5,706 nucleotides of DNA from Desulfobacterales bacterium (GTDB lineage: Bacteria > Desulfobacterota > Desulfobacteria > Desulfobacterales > JAFDCJ01). The position numbers and the translations under genes are program-made. The stretch is taken from assembly GCA_029939875.1 (NCBI GenBank), contig JAOZSC010000195.1, forward strand, positions 1 through 5,706, written 5' to 3'. Position 1 is the first letter of the stretch; every line of letters begins with the position of its first letter. Positions 1-5,706 of this stretch are shown piece after piece. The notes under the pieces are model-generated. The model worked only from the letters and a program-made list of their open reading frames with translations. It made no database searches and had not been told where the DNA came from.

Positions 1-872
1 CGGTGCCGCCCATGGACAAGTTCCAGGACCTGCGCTCGGAGATGGTGCTGACCCTTGAAAGCCTGGGCATTGATGTGGAAGCCCAGCATCACGAGGTGGC
101 TACCGCCGGCCAGGGCGAAATCGACATGCGCTTCAAACCGTTGCTGCAGATGGCCGACCAGCTGATGTGGTTCAAGTATGTTCTTAAAAACGTCGCTTAC
201 CGCAACAACCACACGGTCACTTTTATGCCCAAGCCGCTTTTTGAGGATAACGGCACCGGCATGCACACCCACATCAGCATCTGGAACGGGGATCAGCCCC
301 TGTTTGCCGGTGACAAGTATGCCGGGGTATCCCAGGAGGCGCTGTTTGCCATCGGCGGGATCCTAAAGCACTGCCAGGCCCTGTGCGCCTTTACCAACCC
401 GACCACCAATTCCTACAAGCGGCTGGTGCCGGGCTTCGAGGCCCCGGTGAACCTGGCCTATTCCAGCCGCAACCGCAGTGCCGCGCTGCGCATACCCATG
501 TACTCCACCTCTCCCAAGGCCAAACGCATCGAGTTCAGGACCCCGGATCCGTCCTGCAACGGCTATCTGGCGTTTTCCGCCATACTGATGGCGGTCCTCG
601 ACGGCATCCAGAACAAAATCGATCCGGGCGATCCCCTGGACAAGGACATCTACAACCTGCCGCCGGAAGAACTGGCCGAAATCCCCTCGGCCCCGGGTTC
701 CCTGGAAGAAGCCTTGGAAGCGTTGAAAGCCGACCAGCAGTTTCTATTAAAAGGGGATGTTTTTACCCAGGATGCCATCGACATGTGGATTGATTATAAA
801 ACCGAAAACGAGGTCAACGACATCAAACTGCGCCCGCATCCCCATGAGTTTTACCTCTACTATGATATATAG
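1..872 (+). CDS. glnA: Glutamine synthetase type I, C-terminal part (5' end outside window)
   Basis: Glutamine synthetase makes glutamine from glutamate, ammonia and ATP in the cytoplasm and is the main entry point for ammonium. About 290 residues are visible; type I enzymes have roughly 470, so the N-terminal beta-grasp domain and part of the catalytic domain lie upstream. Bases 1-2 end a split codon, and the GTG at 3-5 is an internal valine, not a start. Family signatures are intact: HHEVATAGQ with the metal-binding glutamate (visible residues 29-37), NGTGMHTH with the catalytic histidine (83-90), [17 protein letters not shown] with the flap glutamate (132-148), NRSA (157-160) and RIEFRTPDP (175-183). 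The motif DIYNLPPEE (215-223) keeps the tyrosine (codon 651-653) that is adenylylated in the GSI-beta subclass, so control by a GlnE-type adenylyltransferase is likely. The protein ends in the usual [15 protein letters not shown] tail at a TAG. Identity is near certain. Confidence 0.97.
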   Translation, partial: VPPMDKFQDLRSEMVLTLESLGIDVEAQHHEVATAGQGEIDMRFKPLLQMADQLMWFKYVLKNVAYRNNHTVTFMPKPLFEDNGTGMHTHISIWNGDQPLFAGDKYAGVSQEALFAIGGILKHCQALCAFTNPTTNSYKRLVPGFEAPVNLAYSSRNRSAALRIPMYSTSPKAKRIEFRTPDPSCNGYLAFSAILMAVLDGIQNKIDPGDPLDKDIYNLPPEELAEIPSAPGSLEEALEALKADQQFLLKGDVFTQDAIDMWIDYKTENEVNDIKLRPHPHEFYLYYDI

Positions 873-877
873 CCTTG

Positions 878-920
878 CAAAAAGCAGTAGCCCGCCGGCC
901 AGGCGGGCTACTGCTTTTTG
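878..920 (+). terminator. Intrinsic terminator of glnA
   Basis: A perfect 19-bp inverted repeat (878-896 against 902-920) with a 5-nt loop GGCCA begins 6 nt after the glnA stop. The stem core is GCAGTAGCCCGCC. The A5 and T5 tracts are the base of the stem, so the 3' side ends in a T-run. The symmetry means it could also stop transcription coming from the right. It should isolate glnA from the downstream gene. Confidence 0.9.
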
Positions 921-979
921 ATGCATAAATTCAAACAATTCTATAACGATATGAAGGATTGGAAGTCAGCATCGTTGTT

Positions 980-1000
980 GCCTGAATTGGTCAATCAGGC
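980..1000. promoter_or_regulatory. Operator-like dyad upstream of the flavodoxin-fold gene
   Basis: The inverted repeat GCCTGA-N9-TCAGGC (980-985 and 995-1000) is centred about 64 bp before the start codon at 1054. Inside it, TTG and CAA (987-989 and 992-994) extend the symmetry with one bulged base. The loop would be only 2 nt, so a protein-binding operator is more plausible than an RNA hairpin. The T-run at 1015-1020 is too far away to make this an intrinsic terminator. No good sigma-70 or sigma-54 promoter could be placed with confidence. The binding protein is unknown. Confidence 0.3.
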
Positions 1001-1042
1001 CAGTCAGTAACGGCTTTTTTATATAACGTCTAAATAGCTAAA

Positions 1043-1049
1043 AAGGAAA
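1043..1049 (+). promoter_or_regulatory. Ribosome binding site for the flavodoxin-fold gene
   Basis: AAGGAAA contains a Shine-Dalgarno core AAGGA ending 6 nt before the ATG at 1054. It supports that ATG as the true start. Confidence 0.7.
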
Positions 1050-1053
1050 TCTC

Positions 1054-1662
1054 ATGAAAGTTATCGGTATTAACGCCAGTCCGAGAAAGAAGGCAAACAC
1101 GCAAACATTAGTGGCGTCGATTTTAAATGGGGCTGCGGAAAAAGGAGCAGAAACTCGTCTTGTCAATTTAAGGGAATTAAATATACATGGATGCCTGGGA
1201 TGTGAGGGGTGCAAAAAGCATCTGGGAAAATGTGTCCAGAAAGATGACCTGACGATATTACTTCAGGACATGACAGCCTATGATGCCATTGTCATGGGAA
1301 CCCCGGTCTACTGGTATCATGTCTCAGCGCAGTTTAAAATGCTGGTGGACCGCCTCTACAGCTTTTTTGAGTTCGGAGAAAATCCGCAAACAGGTGAACA
1401 GACAATGAAGTCGGAATTTCCGGCTGGTAAAAAATTTATATTTACCATTTCCCGTGGCGATCCTGAACCGCCAGTGCTTTTTCCGCAATTTTATGATCAT
1501 TTGAACGAATGGCTTAACTTGATCCCGCTTTCCCTGGGGGCCGGTAGTTATGAATTTTTTCATCAATATGGAGCCGGTATTGATCGGAAATCGGCAAGAA
1601 ATGATTCAGACATATTGACAAAAGCCAAAGCGGCGGGTGCCGGGCTTGTGTCATCAGTTTAG
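1054..1662 (+). CDS. Flavodoxin-fold NAD(P)H-dependent oxidoreductase with a four-cysteine Fe-S motif (iron-sulfur flavoprotein-like)
   Basis: This 202-residue soluble protein resembles the NADPH-dependent FMN reductase / iron-sulfur flavoprotein group. The first strand and phosphate loop MKVIGINASPRKKANT (residues 1-16) match the FMN-phosphate binding start of that fold. The motif GTPVYWYHVSAQFKMLVDR (82-100) is the conserved flavin-contact and dimer helix region. Cysteines 47, 50, 53 and 60 form C-X2-C-X2-C-X6-C, the compact spacing that ligates a [4Fe-4S] cluster in Isf proteins, so electron transfer between ferredoxin or NAD(P)H and an unknown acceptor is likely. The start is supported by the AAGGA site. 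The gene stands alone: a terminator precedes it and a gene on the opposite strand follows. It is visibly AT-richer than its neighbours (23 G/C in 1141-1200 against 38 G/C in 541-600 of glnA), which hints at separate acquisition. The fold is well supported; cofactor and substrate are inferred. Confidence 0.88.
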   Translation: MKVIGINASPRKKANTQTLVASILNGAAEKGAETRLVNLRELNIHGCLGCEGCKKHLGKCVQKDDLTILLQDMTAYDAIVMGTPVYWYHVSAQFKMLVDRLYSFFEFGENPQTGEQTMKSEFPAGKKFIFTISRGDPEPPVLFPQFYDHLNEWLNLIPLSLGAGSYEFFHQYGAGIDRKSARNDSDILTKAKAAGAGLVSSV

Positions 1663-1697
1663 CTTATAGGGGAAAGGACTTTTTTCTTTTGGACTTT

Positions 1698-1779
1698 CAG
1701 CTGTCAGCTATGAGCTATCTGCTACTACTTGCGTGAGCATATTTTTCCAACGAGCAGTCAGCTGCCAGCGGACCAGCGG
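1698..1779. repeat. Two blocks of degenerate heptanucleotide repeats
   Basis: Block one (1698-1725) reads as four 7-mers: CAGCTGT, CAGCTAT, GAGCTAT, CTGCTAC. Block two (1752-1779) reads GAGCAGT, CAGCTGC, CAGCGGA, CCAGCGG. They share an AGC-centred 7-nt period and lie in the 143-bp spacer between the two gene 3' ends. The spacer (1663-1805) has no other recognisable content, and I could not find a convincing intrinsic terminator for either flanking gene in it. The function is unknown. It may be a slippage-derived intergenic repeat. Confidence 0.5.
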
Positions 1780-1805
1780 GTAAGAGATGAAGGTTTGTAA
1801 CAAGT

Positions 1806-3329
1806 TTAGCGGTAGTGGCGATAGTCCACCCCGTACTTTTGTGCCTTGTAGGCGAATTTGCGCACCGTGGTTTTGAGTATCCCGGCCGCGGCGGTAACGT
1901 GGCCCCGGGTGTTTTTCAGAGCATCGATGATCATCTCCTTTTCCAGGCTGGCCACGGTGTCATCCAGTGACAGGGTCGGCACGGTATCGGATTCCTTGCC
2001 GGTCTGCAGGGTCGGCGGCAGGTGGTAGCTGTGAATTACCCCTTCTTCGCACAGCAGCACGGCCCGCTCGATGCAGTTTTCCAGTTCCCTCACGTTGCCC
2101 GGCCAGTGATACTCCATGAGCATGTCGATGGCCGGTGTTGAAAAGCGCTTGATATCCTTGTGGTTCTGTCCGGCGTATTTTTCAAGAAAAAAGTCGGCCA
2201 GCAGCAGGATGTCGGTTTTGCGCTCGCGCAGCGGCGGCAAATAAATGGGAAACACGTTCAGCCGGTAATACAGGTCCCCCCGAAAGCTCTCATCGGCCAC
2301 GGCGCGCTCCAGATTTTTGTTGGTGGCGGCAATAATGCGCACATCGGTTTTGAGGGTTCGCTGCCCGCCCACTCGCTCGAATTCCTTTTCCTGCAGGATG
2401 CGCAGCAGGTTGGCCTGGACATCCAGGCCCAGGGAGCCGATTTCATCCAGAAAAATGGTCCCCTTGTGAGCAAGCTCGAATTTTCCGATTTTTTTCTTGA
2501 TGGCACCGGTAAAGGCACCCTTTTCATGGCCGAAAAGCTCACTTTCAATCAGGGTGGCCGGCAGGGCGGCACAATTTACTTTAACAAAGGCAATTTTTTT
2601 CCGCAGGCTGTTGTAGTGGATGGAATTGGCCACCAGTTCCTTGCCGGTGCCGCTTTCGCCGCGGATCAGAACGGTGGCATTGCTTTTGGATACCTGGGAG
2701 ACCATCTGAAAAACTTCCCGCATTTTGTTGCTGTTGCCGATAATGCTACTGATGCTGTATTTGTCTTTCAGCACGTTTTGCAGCCGACGGTTTTCCTCTC
2801 GCAGCCGTTCTTTTTCCATGCGGATGGTTTCAAGCTTGATGACGTGGCCGGCAATCATGGCGGCAATCACCGCCAGCAGTTTTTCCCCGCTCTTTAAAGG
2901 GTAAGACCCGTCAAAGGGCCGGTCGACGCTGAGTGCGCCGATAACATGCTTGCCCTTTTTGACGGGTACGCAGATAAACGACAGATCCCGGCCCCTGCGT
3001 TTTTTGCGGGATCCGGTGCGGTCCAGAAAAAGGGGTTCTTCGCTGATTTTTGGAATGGCCACTGCCTGGCCGGTTTCAATCACTTTGCCGGTAATGCCTT
3101 CTCCCAGCTTGTATTTCACCCGCCGCATGGCATTTGAAGTCAGTCCGTGGGCCACTTCAATGTTTATCTCATTGCGCACCGGGTCTAAAATTGTTATAGT
3201 TCCGCGCACCATGTTCATGGAACTGGACAGGATGTCCAGCACCTTGTAGAGGGATTTTTTCAAGTCCAGGTGCTCGTTGAGCGCCCGGGTGATTTCATAC
3301 AGCAGGGTGACTTCTTCAAGGGGCTTCAT
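1806..3329 (-). CDS. Sigma-54-dependent transcriptional activator, NifA-like (GAF / AAA+ / Fis-type HTH)
   Basis: This bacterial enhancer-binding protein remodels sigma-54 RNA polymerase using ATP. Residues are counted from a possible TTG at 3347. A GAF sensor domain spans about 15-170, with the NifA-like run [12 protein letters not shown] (82-93) and [10 protein letters not shown] (103-112). A charged, probably coiled-coil linker lies around 172-195. The AAA+ domain follows: Walker A GESGTGKE (230-237), the sigma-54 contact loop GAFTGA (277-282), Walker B GTIFLDE (296-302), sensor I ATN (341-343), arginine-finger region FRGDLYYR (355-362) and sensor [10 protein letters not shown] (415-422). 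The C-terminal Fis-type helix-turn-helix is at about 467-506. All ATPase motifs are intact. I chose ATG 3329 (Met7) because conserved sequence begins right after it, although its ribosome site (GGGA, about 12 nt away) is weak. It lacks the clustered cysteine linker of oxygen-sensitive alphaproteobacterial NifA. Nearby glnA fits a nitrogen role, but the true target and the name nifA are unproven. Confidence 0.93.
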   Translation of the reverse strand: MKPLEEVTLLYEITRALNEHLDLKKSLYKVLDILSSSMNMVRGTITILDPVRNEINIEVAHGLTSNAMRRVKYKLGEGITGKVIETGQAVAIPKISEEPLFLDRTGSRKKRRGRDLSFICVPVKKGKHVIGALSVDRPFDGSYPLKSGEKLLAVIAAMIAGHVIKLETIRMEKERLREENRRLQNVLKDKYSISSIIGNSNKMREVFQMVSQVSKSNATVLIRGESGTGKELVANSIHYNSLRKKIAFVKVNCAALPATLIESELFGHEKGAFTGAIKKKIGKFELAHKGTIFLDEIGSLGLDVQANLLRILQEKEFERVGGQRTLKTDVRIIAATNKNLERAVADESFRGDLYYRLNVFPIYLPPLRERKTDILLLADFFLEKYAGQNHKDIKRFSTPAIDMLMEYHWPGNVRELENCIERAVLLCEEGVIHSYHLPPTLQTGKESDTVPTLSLDDTVASLEKEMIIDALKNTRGHVTAAAGILKTTVRKFAYKAQKYGVDYRHYR

Positions 3330-3335
3330 AATAAA

Positions 3336-3443
3336 ATTTTGTCCCAAAATCCCATGTTATTTATTACGAATCTGTCGAGATTAAATATCAATAATACAAT
3401 TTTGTAACATACCAAAATTTAATAATAAAACAAGAGCAAAATT
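3336..3443. promoter_or_regulatory. Divergent promoter region with repeated ATTTTG/CAAAAT dyads
   Basis: The AT-rich gap between the divergent activator and dinB contains two inverted repeats built on the same half-site. One is ATTTTG-N3-CAAAAT (3336-3350), just upstream of the activator's ATG and overlapping the optional TTG start. The other is AATTTTG-N8-CAAAATT (3398-3419). A fifth half-site, CAAAATT, is at 3437-3443, a few bases before the dinB start. The placement suits operators or a dimer-binding regulator of one or both genes, but AT-rich DNA produces such words easily. No dependable -35/-10 pair, -24/-12 element or recognisable LexA box could be assigned. Confidence 0.35.
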
Positions 3444-3448
3444 GGAAA

Positions 3449-4606
3449 ATGATTTTACACATCGACATGGATGCCTTTTACGCCTCGGTGGAGCAACTGG
3501 ACAACCCGTGGCTGCAGGGTAAATGCGTTATTGTGGGGGGAACTTCCGGCCGCGGGGTGGTTGTGGCGGCCAGCTATGAAGCCCGAAAATTTGGGATTCA
3601 CGCCGCCATGCCGATCTTTCAGGCCCGGGGAAAATGTCCCCTGGCAATATTTATCGCCCCGCGCAGGGCGCGTTACAAAGAAATTTCTCAGAAAATCATG
3701 ACCATTTTGCGTCGGTTTTCGCCCCTGGTGGAGGTGGTCTCCATTGACGAGGCCTACGTGGACATTTCCGGGTGCCGAAAGTTATACGGCGATACAAAAG
3801 CGGTGGCAGCGGCAATCAAGGTCGAGATTAAAACCAGCCTTCAGCTGACCTGTTCGGTAGGGGCGGCTCCGCTCCGGTTTCTGGCCAAGGTGGCCTCGGA
3901 TATGGACAAGCCCGACGGGCTCACCATTATCGAAGCCGAAGCAGTGGCACCTTTTATTGAAACCCTGGCGATTCAAAAGGTGCCCGGCGTGGGCCCAAAA
4001 ACCTTTCGGCAGCTGCAGGAGATGGGCATCCGGACCCTGGGAGATGTCAAAAAATTTCCGCAAAAAATACTGCTGGACCGCCTGGGCAAATTCGGGTTGC
4101 GCCTGATGGCGCTTTGCGCCGGCCGGGATCGGGCAACGGTGATGCCGGCGGTGGCCCCCAAATCCATCAGCAGCGAACGGACCCTGGCCGAAGACAGCCG
4201 GGACAAACGCCTGCTGAACAAACATCTTCTACAGCAATCCGAAGAAGTGGCCCGGCAGCTCAGAAAGGCCAACCTGAGAGCCCGGACCATCATTTTGAAG
4301 ATCAAACACGCGGATTTCAAGCAATTTACGCGCAGCAAAACCCTTGACCGACCGACACGTTCGTCTGAGACCATTTACCGGCATGCCGCCGGGCTGCTGG
4401 AAAATTACCGCTGCACCCAAAAAATTCGGCTGATCGGAGTCGGTGCCGCCGGCCTTGTGCCGGCCGCCTCACCGGTGCAGATGGGCTTGTTTGACAGCGT
4501 GCGCGAATCCGACGGCGCCTGGGAGACGATTGATCAAACCGTTGCGACAATCACCCGGAAATTCGGCCCGGATGCCGTTAAAAGGGGAACTTTAAAAGAA
4601 TCATAA
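3449..4606 (+). CDS. dinB: DNA polymerase IV (Y-family translesion polymerase)
   Basis: DinB copies past damaged bases with low fidelity and no proofreading, usually as part of the damage response. The 385-residue protein is full length for the family. The palm and fingers carry HIDMDAFYASVE (residues 4-15) with metal-binding Asp6; Tyr11 sits at the steric-gate position that excludes ribonucleotides. SIDEAYVD (98-105) supplies catalytic Asp100 and Glu101. A helix-hairpin-helix thumb lies near KVPGVGPKTF (177-186), and the little-finger domain starts around KSISSERTL (238-246). QMGLF (344-348) matches the consensus for binding the sliding clamp. A tail ending near KFGPDAVKRG (371-380) follows, as in many bacterial homologues. 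ATG 3449 puts the catalytic motif at the normal distance from the N-terminus. Its ribosome site is poor: GGA lies only 2 nt upstream and AAGAG 12 nt upstream, which suggests low expression. It is divergent from the sigma-54 activator with 119 bp between starts. The call is very secure. Confidence 0.97.
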   Translation: MILHIDMDAFYASVEQLDNPWLQGKCVIVGGTSGRGVVVAASYEARKFGIHAAMPIFQARGKCPLAIFIAPRRARYKEISQKIMTILRRFSPLVEVVSIDEAYVDISGCRKLYGDTKAVAAAIKVEIKTSLQLTCSVGAAPLRFLAKVASDMDKPDGLTIIEAEAVAPFIETLAIQKVPGVGPKTFRQLQEMGIRTLGDVKKFPQKILLDRLGKFGLRLMALCAGRDRATVMPAVAPKSISSERTLAEDSRDKRLLNKHLLQQSEEVARQLRKANLRARTIILKIKHADFKQFTRSKTLDRPTRSSETIYRHAAGLLENYRCTQKIRLIGVGAAGLVPAASPVQMGLFDSVRESDGAWETIDQTVATITRKFGPDAVKRGTLKES

Positions 4607-4617
4607 CCGCTGTTTTC

Positions 4618-4862
4618 GTAATTTCTCAAAAAGTTGGGGCGCCGCGCGCAATATGCATTTTGATTTCGCTAAAGGTGTCCATTTGGGGCGCCATCGAATC
4701 GGTTGGCTAAATCTTAAGAACTCGTCGCAAGCTCCTCAAACAGCTTAAGATTTTTAACGCCAACCGATCCGATGGCTTTTTTCCCCAAATGGACAAAACG
4801 CTCAACCAAAACACATATTGCGCTCTATTGACAGCAAGTTACCCTGTTTTTTGAGAACTTAC
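4618..4862. repeat. 245-nt imperfect palindrome (MITE-like or structured intergenic element)
   Basis: This element fills the gap between the convergent dinB and AtuA-like genes. Paired blocks, outside to inside, are: 4618-4632 with 4848-4862 (14 of 15, GTAA[T/G]TTCTCAAAAA ends); 4646-4655 with 4814-4823 (GCGCAATATG, 10 of 10); 4676-4688 with 4783-4795 (TGTCCATTTGGGG, 13 of 13); 4690-4696 with 4770-4776 (7 of 7); 4698-4707 with 4759-4768 (ATCGGTTGGC, 10 of 10); and 4709-4718 with 4744-4753 (AAATCTTAAG, 10 of 10). The unpaired centre is 4719-4743 (25 nt). The right arm is 18 nt longer than the left. It has no meaningful ORF. No target-site duplication is obvious next to the ends. A non-autonomous mobile element, a repetitive structured RNA or a composite terminator are all possible. 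The symmetry itself is directly visible and far beyond chance. Confidence 0.8.
4690..4782 (+). terminator. Inner hairpin plus T6, probable dinB terminator
   Basis: The three inner stem blocks (7, 10 and 10 bp, broken by one mismatch and a small asymmetric bulge, with a 25-nt loop) are followed directly by TTTTTT at 4777-4782 on the plus strand. That is the form of an intrinsic terminator for transcripts leaving dinB, whose stop is 84 nt upstream. On the minus strand the same hairpin is followed by GCCCCAAATG without a T-run, so it is one-directional. It is longer than a typical terminator because it is the core of the larger palindrome. Confidence 0.55.
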
Positions 4863-4888
4863 TACCTGAATTTTGCAAGAGTCAGGTA
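4863..4888 (-). terminator. Stem-loop directly after the AtuA-like gene's stop
   Basis: The dyad TACCTGA-N12-TCAGGTA (4863-4869 and 4882-4888) fills the space between the stop codon (4889-4891) and the end of the long palindrome (4862). Its position suits a 3'-end hairpin. It is not followed by a T-run on the minus strand, so it is a weak terminator candidate or an RNA-stabilising hairpin. Confidence 0.35.
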
Positions 4889-5706
4889 CTAATCTGTCAG
4901 CAGGGATTGCGGGATGTCGACGATTTTGGCTCGCAGATATTCCCCGAGGGTTTTTGCCTGGGGGTCACTTCTCACCGAGGCTGCAACCCCGTCGCCCAGC
5001 ACCCCCTTGATATAAAAATTCAGTGCCAGCAGATTGGGGATTTCGTAGCGTTCGATATCGTAGGGCGACATGTCCGGCAAAAGTTGCTTGATTTTTTCAA
5101 CCGTTAAAAATGTATTGAGAAATGCGAAGGCTTCAGGGGTTTTGCCCCAGATTCCCAGATTGGCGTTGCCGCCCTTGTCGCCGGATCGGGTGGCAAAGAT
5201 ACGGCCCAGCGGCCGTTTTACGGTTTTTCCCCCGGGAGCTTCCGGAATTGAGACCGGCAACGGCCGGGGTGGGGAGGCAATGGGTTCCCACTCGTCCGAT
5301 TCGACCCACAGCTGTTTGTCCATCACCACAACCCGCTGGGGGATATGGCGTCTGGAAACCAGCGCCGGCCAGTGCACGATTACCGGCGAGCCGTCTCCGG
5401 GAGGTGCAGTCATCGTAAACCCCGGAATACTGGCAAGCGCCATTTCCACGGTTTTAGACGAAAATGCCCGGCCGACTTTCCCGGCATCCGGGTCCAGCAC
5501 GGACACTTTCAATTGGGCGCAGGCCTGCTCGTTGGTTGGCGGGTCGAGTTTGTCCGTGCGGATCAACTGAATGTCCACCTGCTGAAATTGATTCTTGCCG
5601 CCCAGGCTGGTAAAAAGGGTTTCTTCGATAATGGCCGCTTTGGCCTCCACGTCAAGGCCGGTGATGACAAACGTCGAGGTGTTGCGGTAGCCGCCCAGGA
5701 TGTTGA
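4889..5706 (-). CDS. AtuA/DUF1446-family protein, C-terminal part (5' end outside window)
   Basis: The reading frame runs open to the window edge, giving 271 visible residues; the GTG at 5650-5648 is an internal valine codon, not the start. The C-terminal third carries the hallmarks of the AtuA family's ferredoxin-like domain: ATRSGDKGGNANLGIWG (about visible residues 171-187), followed by ERYEIPNLLALNF (218-230), a glycine-rich GVLGDGVAAS and a LGEYLRAKIVDIP tail. The N-terminal visible part (ILGGYRNTSTFVITGLD) matches the end of the larger DUF1446 domain. The namesake atuA sits in the Pseudomonas cluster for citronellol/geraniol-type acyclic terpene use. Homologues elsewhere often lie beside acyl-CoA catabolism genes, but the catalytic role is not established. 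No metabolic neighbours are visible, so the substrate cannot be inferred. It is convergent with dinB across the palindromic element. Confidence 0.85.
   Translation of the reverse strand, partial: NILGGYRNTSTFVITGLDVEAKAAIIEETLFTSLGGKNQFQQVDIQLIRTDKLDPPTNEQACAQLKVSVLDPDAGKVGRAFSSKTVEMALASIPGFTMTAPPGDGSPVIVHWPALVSRRHIPQRVVVMDKQLWVESDEWEPIASPPRPLPVSIPEAPGGKTVKRPLGRIFATRSGDKGGNANLGIWGKTPEAFAFLNTFLTVEKIKQLLPDMSPYDIERYEIPNLLALNFYIKGVLGDGVAASVRSDPQAKTLGEYLRAKIVDIPQSLLTD

Noticed and set aside
921..1010. A 29-codon ATG-to-TAA reading frame just after the glnA terminator
   Set aside because: It has no ribosome binding site, its start directly abuts the terminator stem, it overlaps the dyad at 980-1000, and the peptide is not recognisable.
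999..1020. An intrinsic terminator ending in the T6 at 1015-1020
   Set aside because: Only a 3-bp GCC/GGC stem directly precedes the T-run, which is too weak.
1698..1779. A CRISPR array
   Set aside because: The units are contiguous 7-mers with no spacers and no cas genes are present.
2160..2897. A 245-codon plus-strand open frame
   Set aside because: It lies wholly antisense to the AAA+ and GAF parts of the activator and its composition is a shadow of that gene.
3330..3347. TTG at 3347 as the start of the sigma-54 activator, adding six residues
   Set aside because: It is a rare start codon without a suitably spaced ribosome site, it overlaps the ATTTTG/CAAAAT dyad, and the recognisable sequence begins at Met7. 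It cannot be fully excluded.
3326..3355. A 9-codon minus-strand leader ORF whose TGA overlaps the activator's ATG (ATGA)
   Set aside because: The overlap suggests translational coupling, but there is no Shine-Dalgarno sequence before it and such short frames are common by chance.
4618..4862. An integron attC site
   Set aside because: It is longer than usual attC sites, has no paired conserved core sites at its ends, and no integrase or gene cassette is nearby.
5648..5650. GTG as the start of the AtuA-like gene
   Set aside because: The frame stays open to the window edge and the upstream residues still match the DUF1446 domain, so this is an internal valine.

Overview
The window carries five protein-coding genes, two of them cut by the window edges, and looks like ordinary chromosome of a Gram-negative, probably anaerobic bacterium. 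My best guess is a Desulfobacterota (deltaproteobacterial) lineage. This rests on moderately high GC genes, a NifA-type sigma-54 activator, a 4Fe-4S flavodoxin-fold reductase and an AtuA/DUF1446 protein occurring together; it is an inference, not a proof. I see no tRNA, rRNA, CRISPR array, transposase or phage gene.

Layout, left to right. (1) 1-872 (+): the C-terminal part of a type I glutamine synthetase (glnA), closed by a 19-bp perfect-stem terminator at 878-920. (2) 921-1053: a leader with an operator-like dyad at 980-1000. It precedes a small AT-richer gene at 1054-1662 (+) for a flavodoxin-fold oxidoreductase with a compact four-cysteine cluster motif. (3) 1663-1805: a spacer holding two blocks of degenerate heptanucleotide repeats. 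(4) 1806-3329 (-): a GAF / AAA+ / Fis-HTH sigma-54 activator that resembles NifA. (5) 3330-3448: an AT-rich divergent promoter region with repeated ATTTTG/CAAAAT half-sites. (6) 3449-4606 (+): a complete DNA polymerase IV (dinB). (7) 4607-4888: a non-coding gap between convergent genes, almost filled by a 245-nt imperfect palindrome. (8) 4889-5706 (-): the C-terminal part of an AtuA/DUF1446-family protein whose start lies beyond the window.

Functional links are limited. glnA and the NifA-type activator both fit nitrogen control, since sigma-54 activators of this type switch on nitrogen fixation or assimilation genes, but they are not in one operon. dinB belongs to DNA damage tolerance and the AtuA-like protein to acyl-CoA or terpenoid-type catabolism, so the window is a patchwork of single-gene units.

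I found no clear new multi-gene system. The items most worth a second look are non-coding: the long palindromic element between dinB and the AtuA-like gene, whose inner hairpin also has the form of a dinB terminator, and the repeated dyads in the divergent activator/dinB promoter region.
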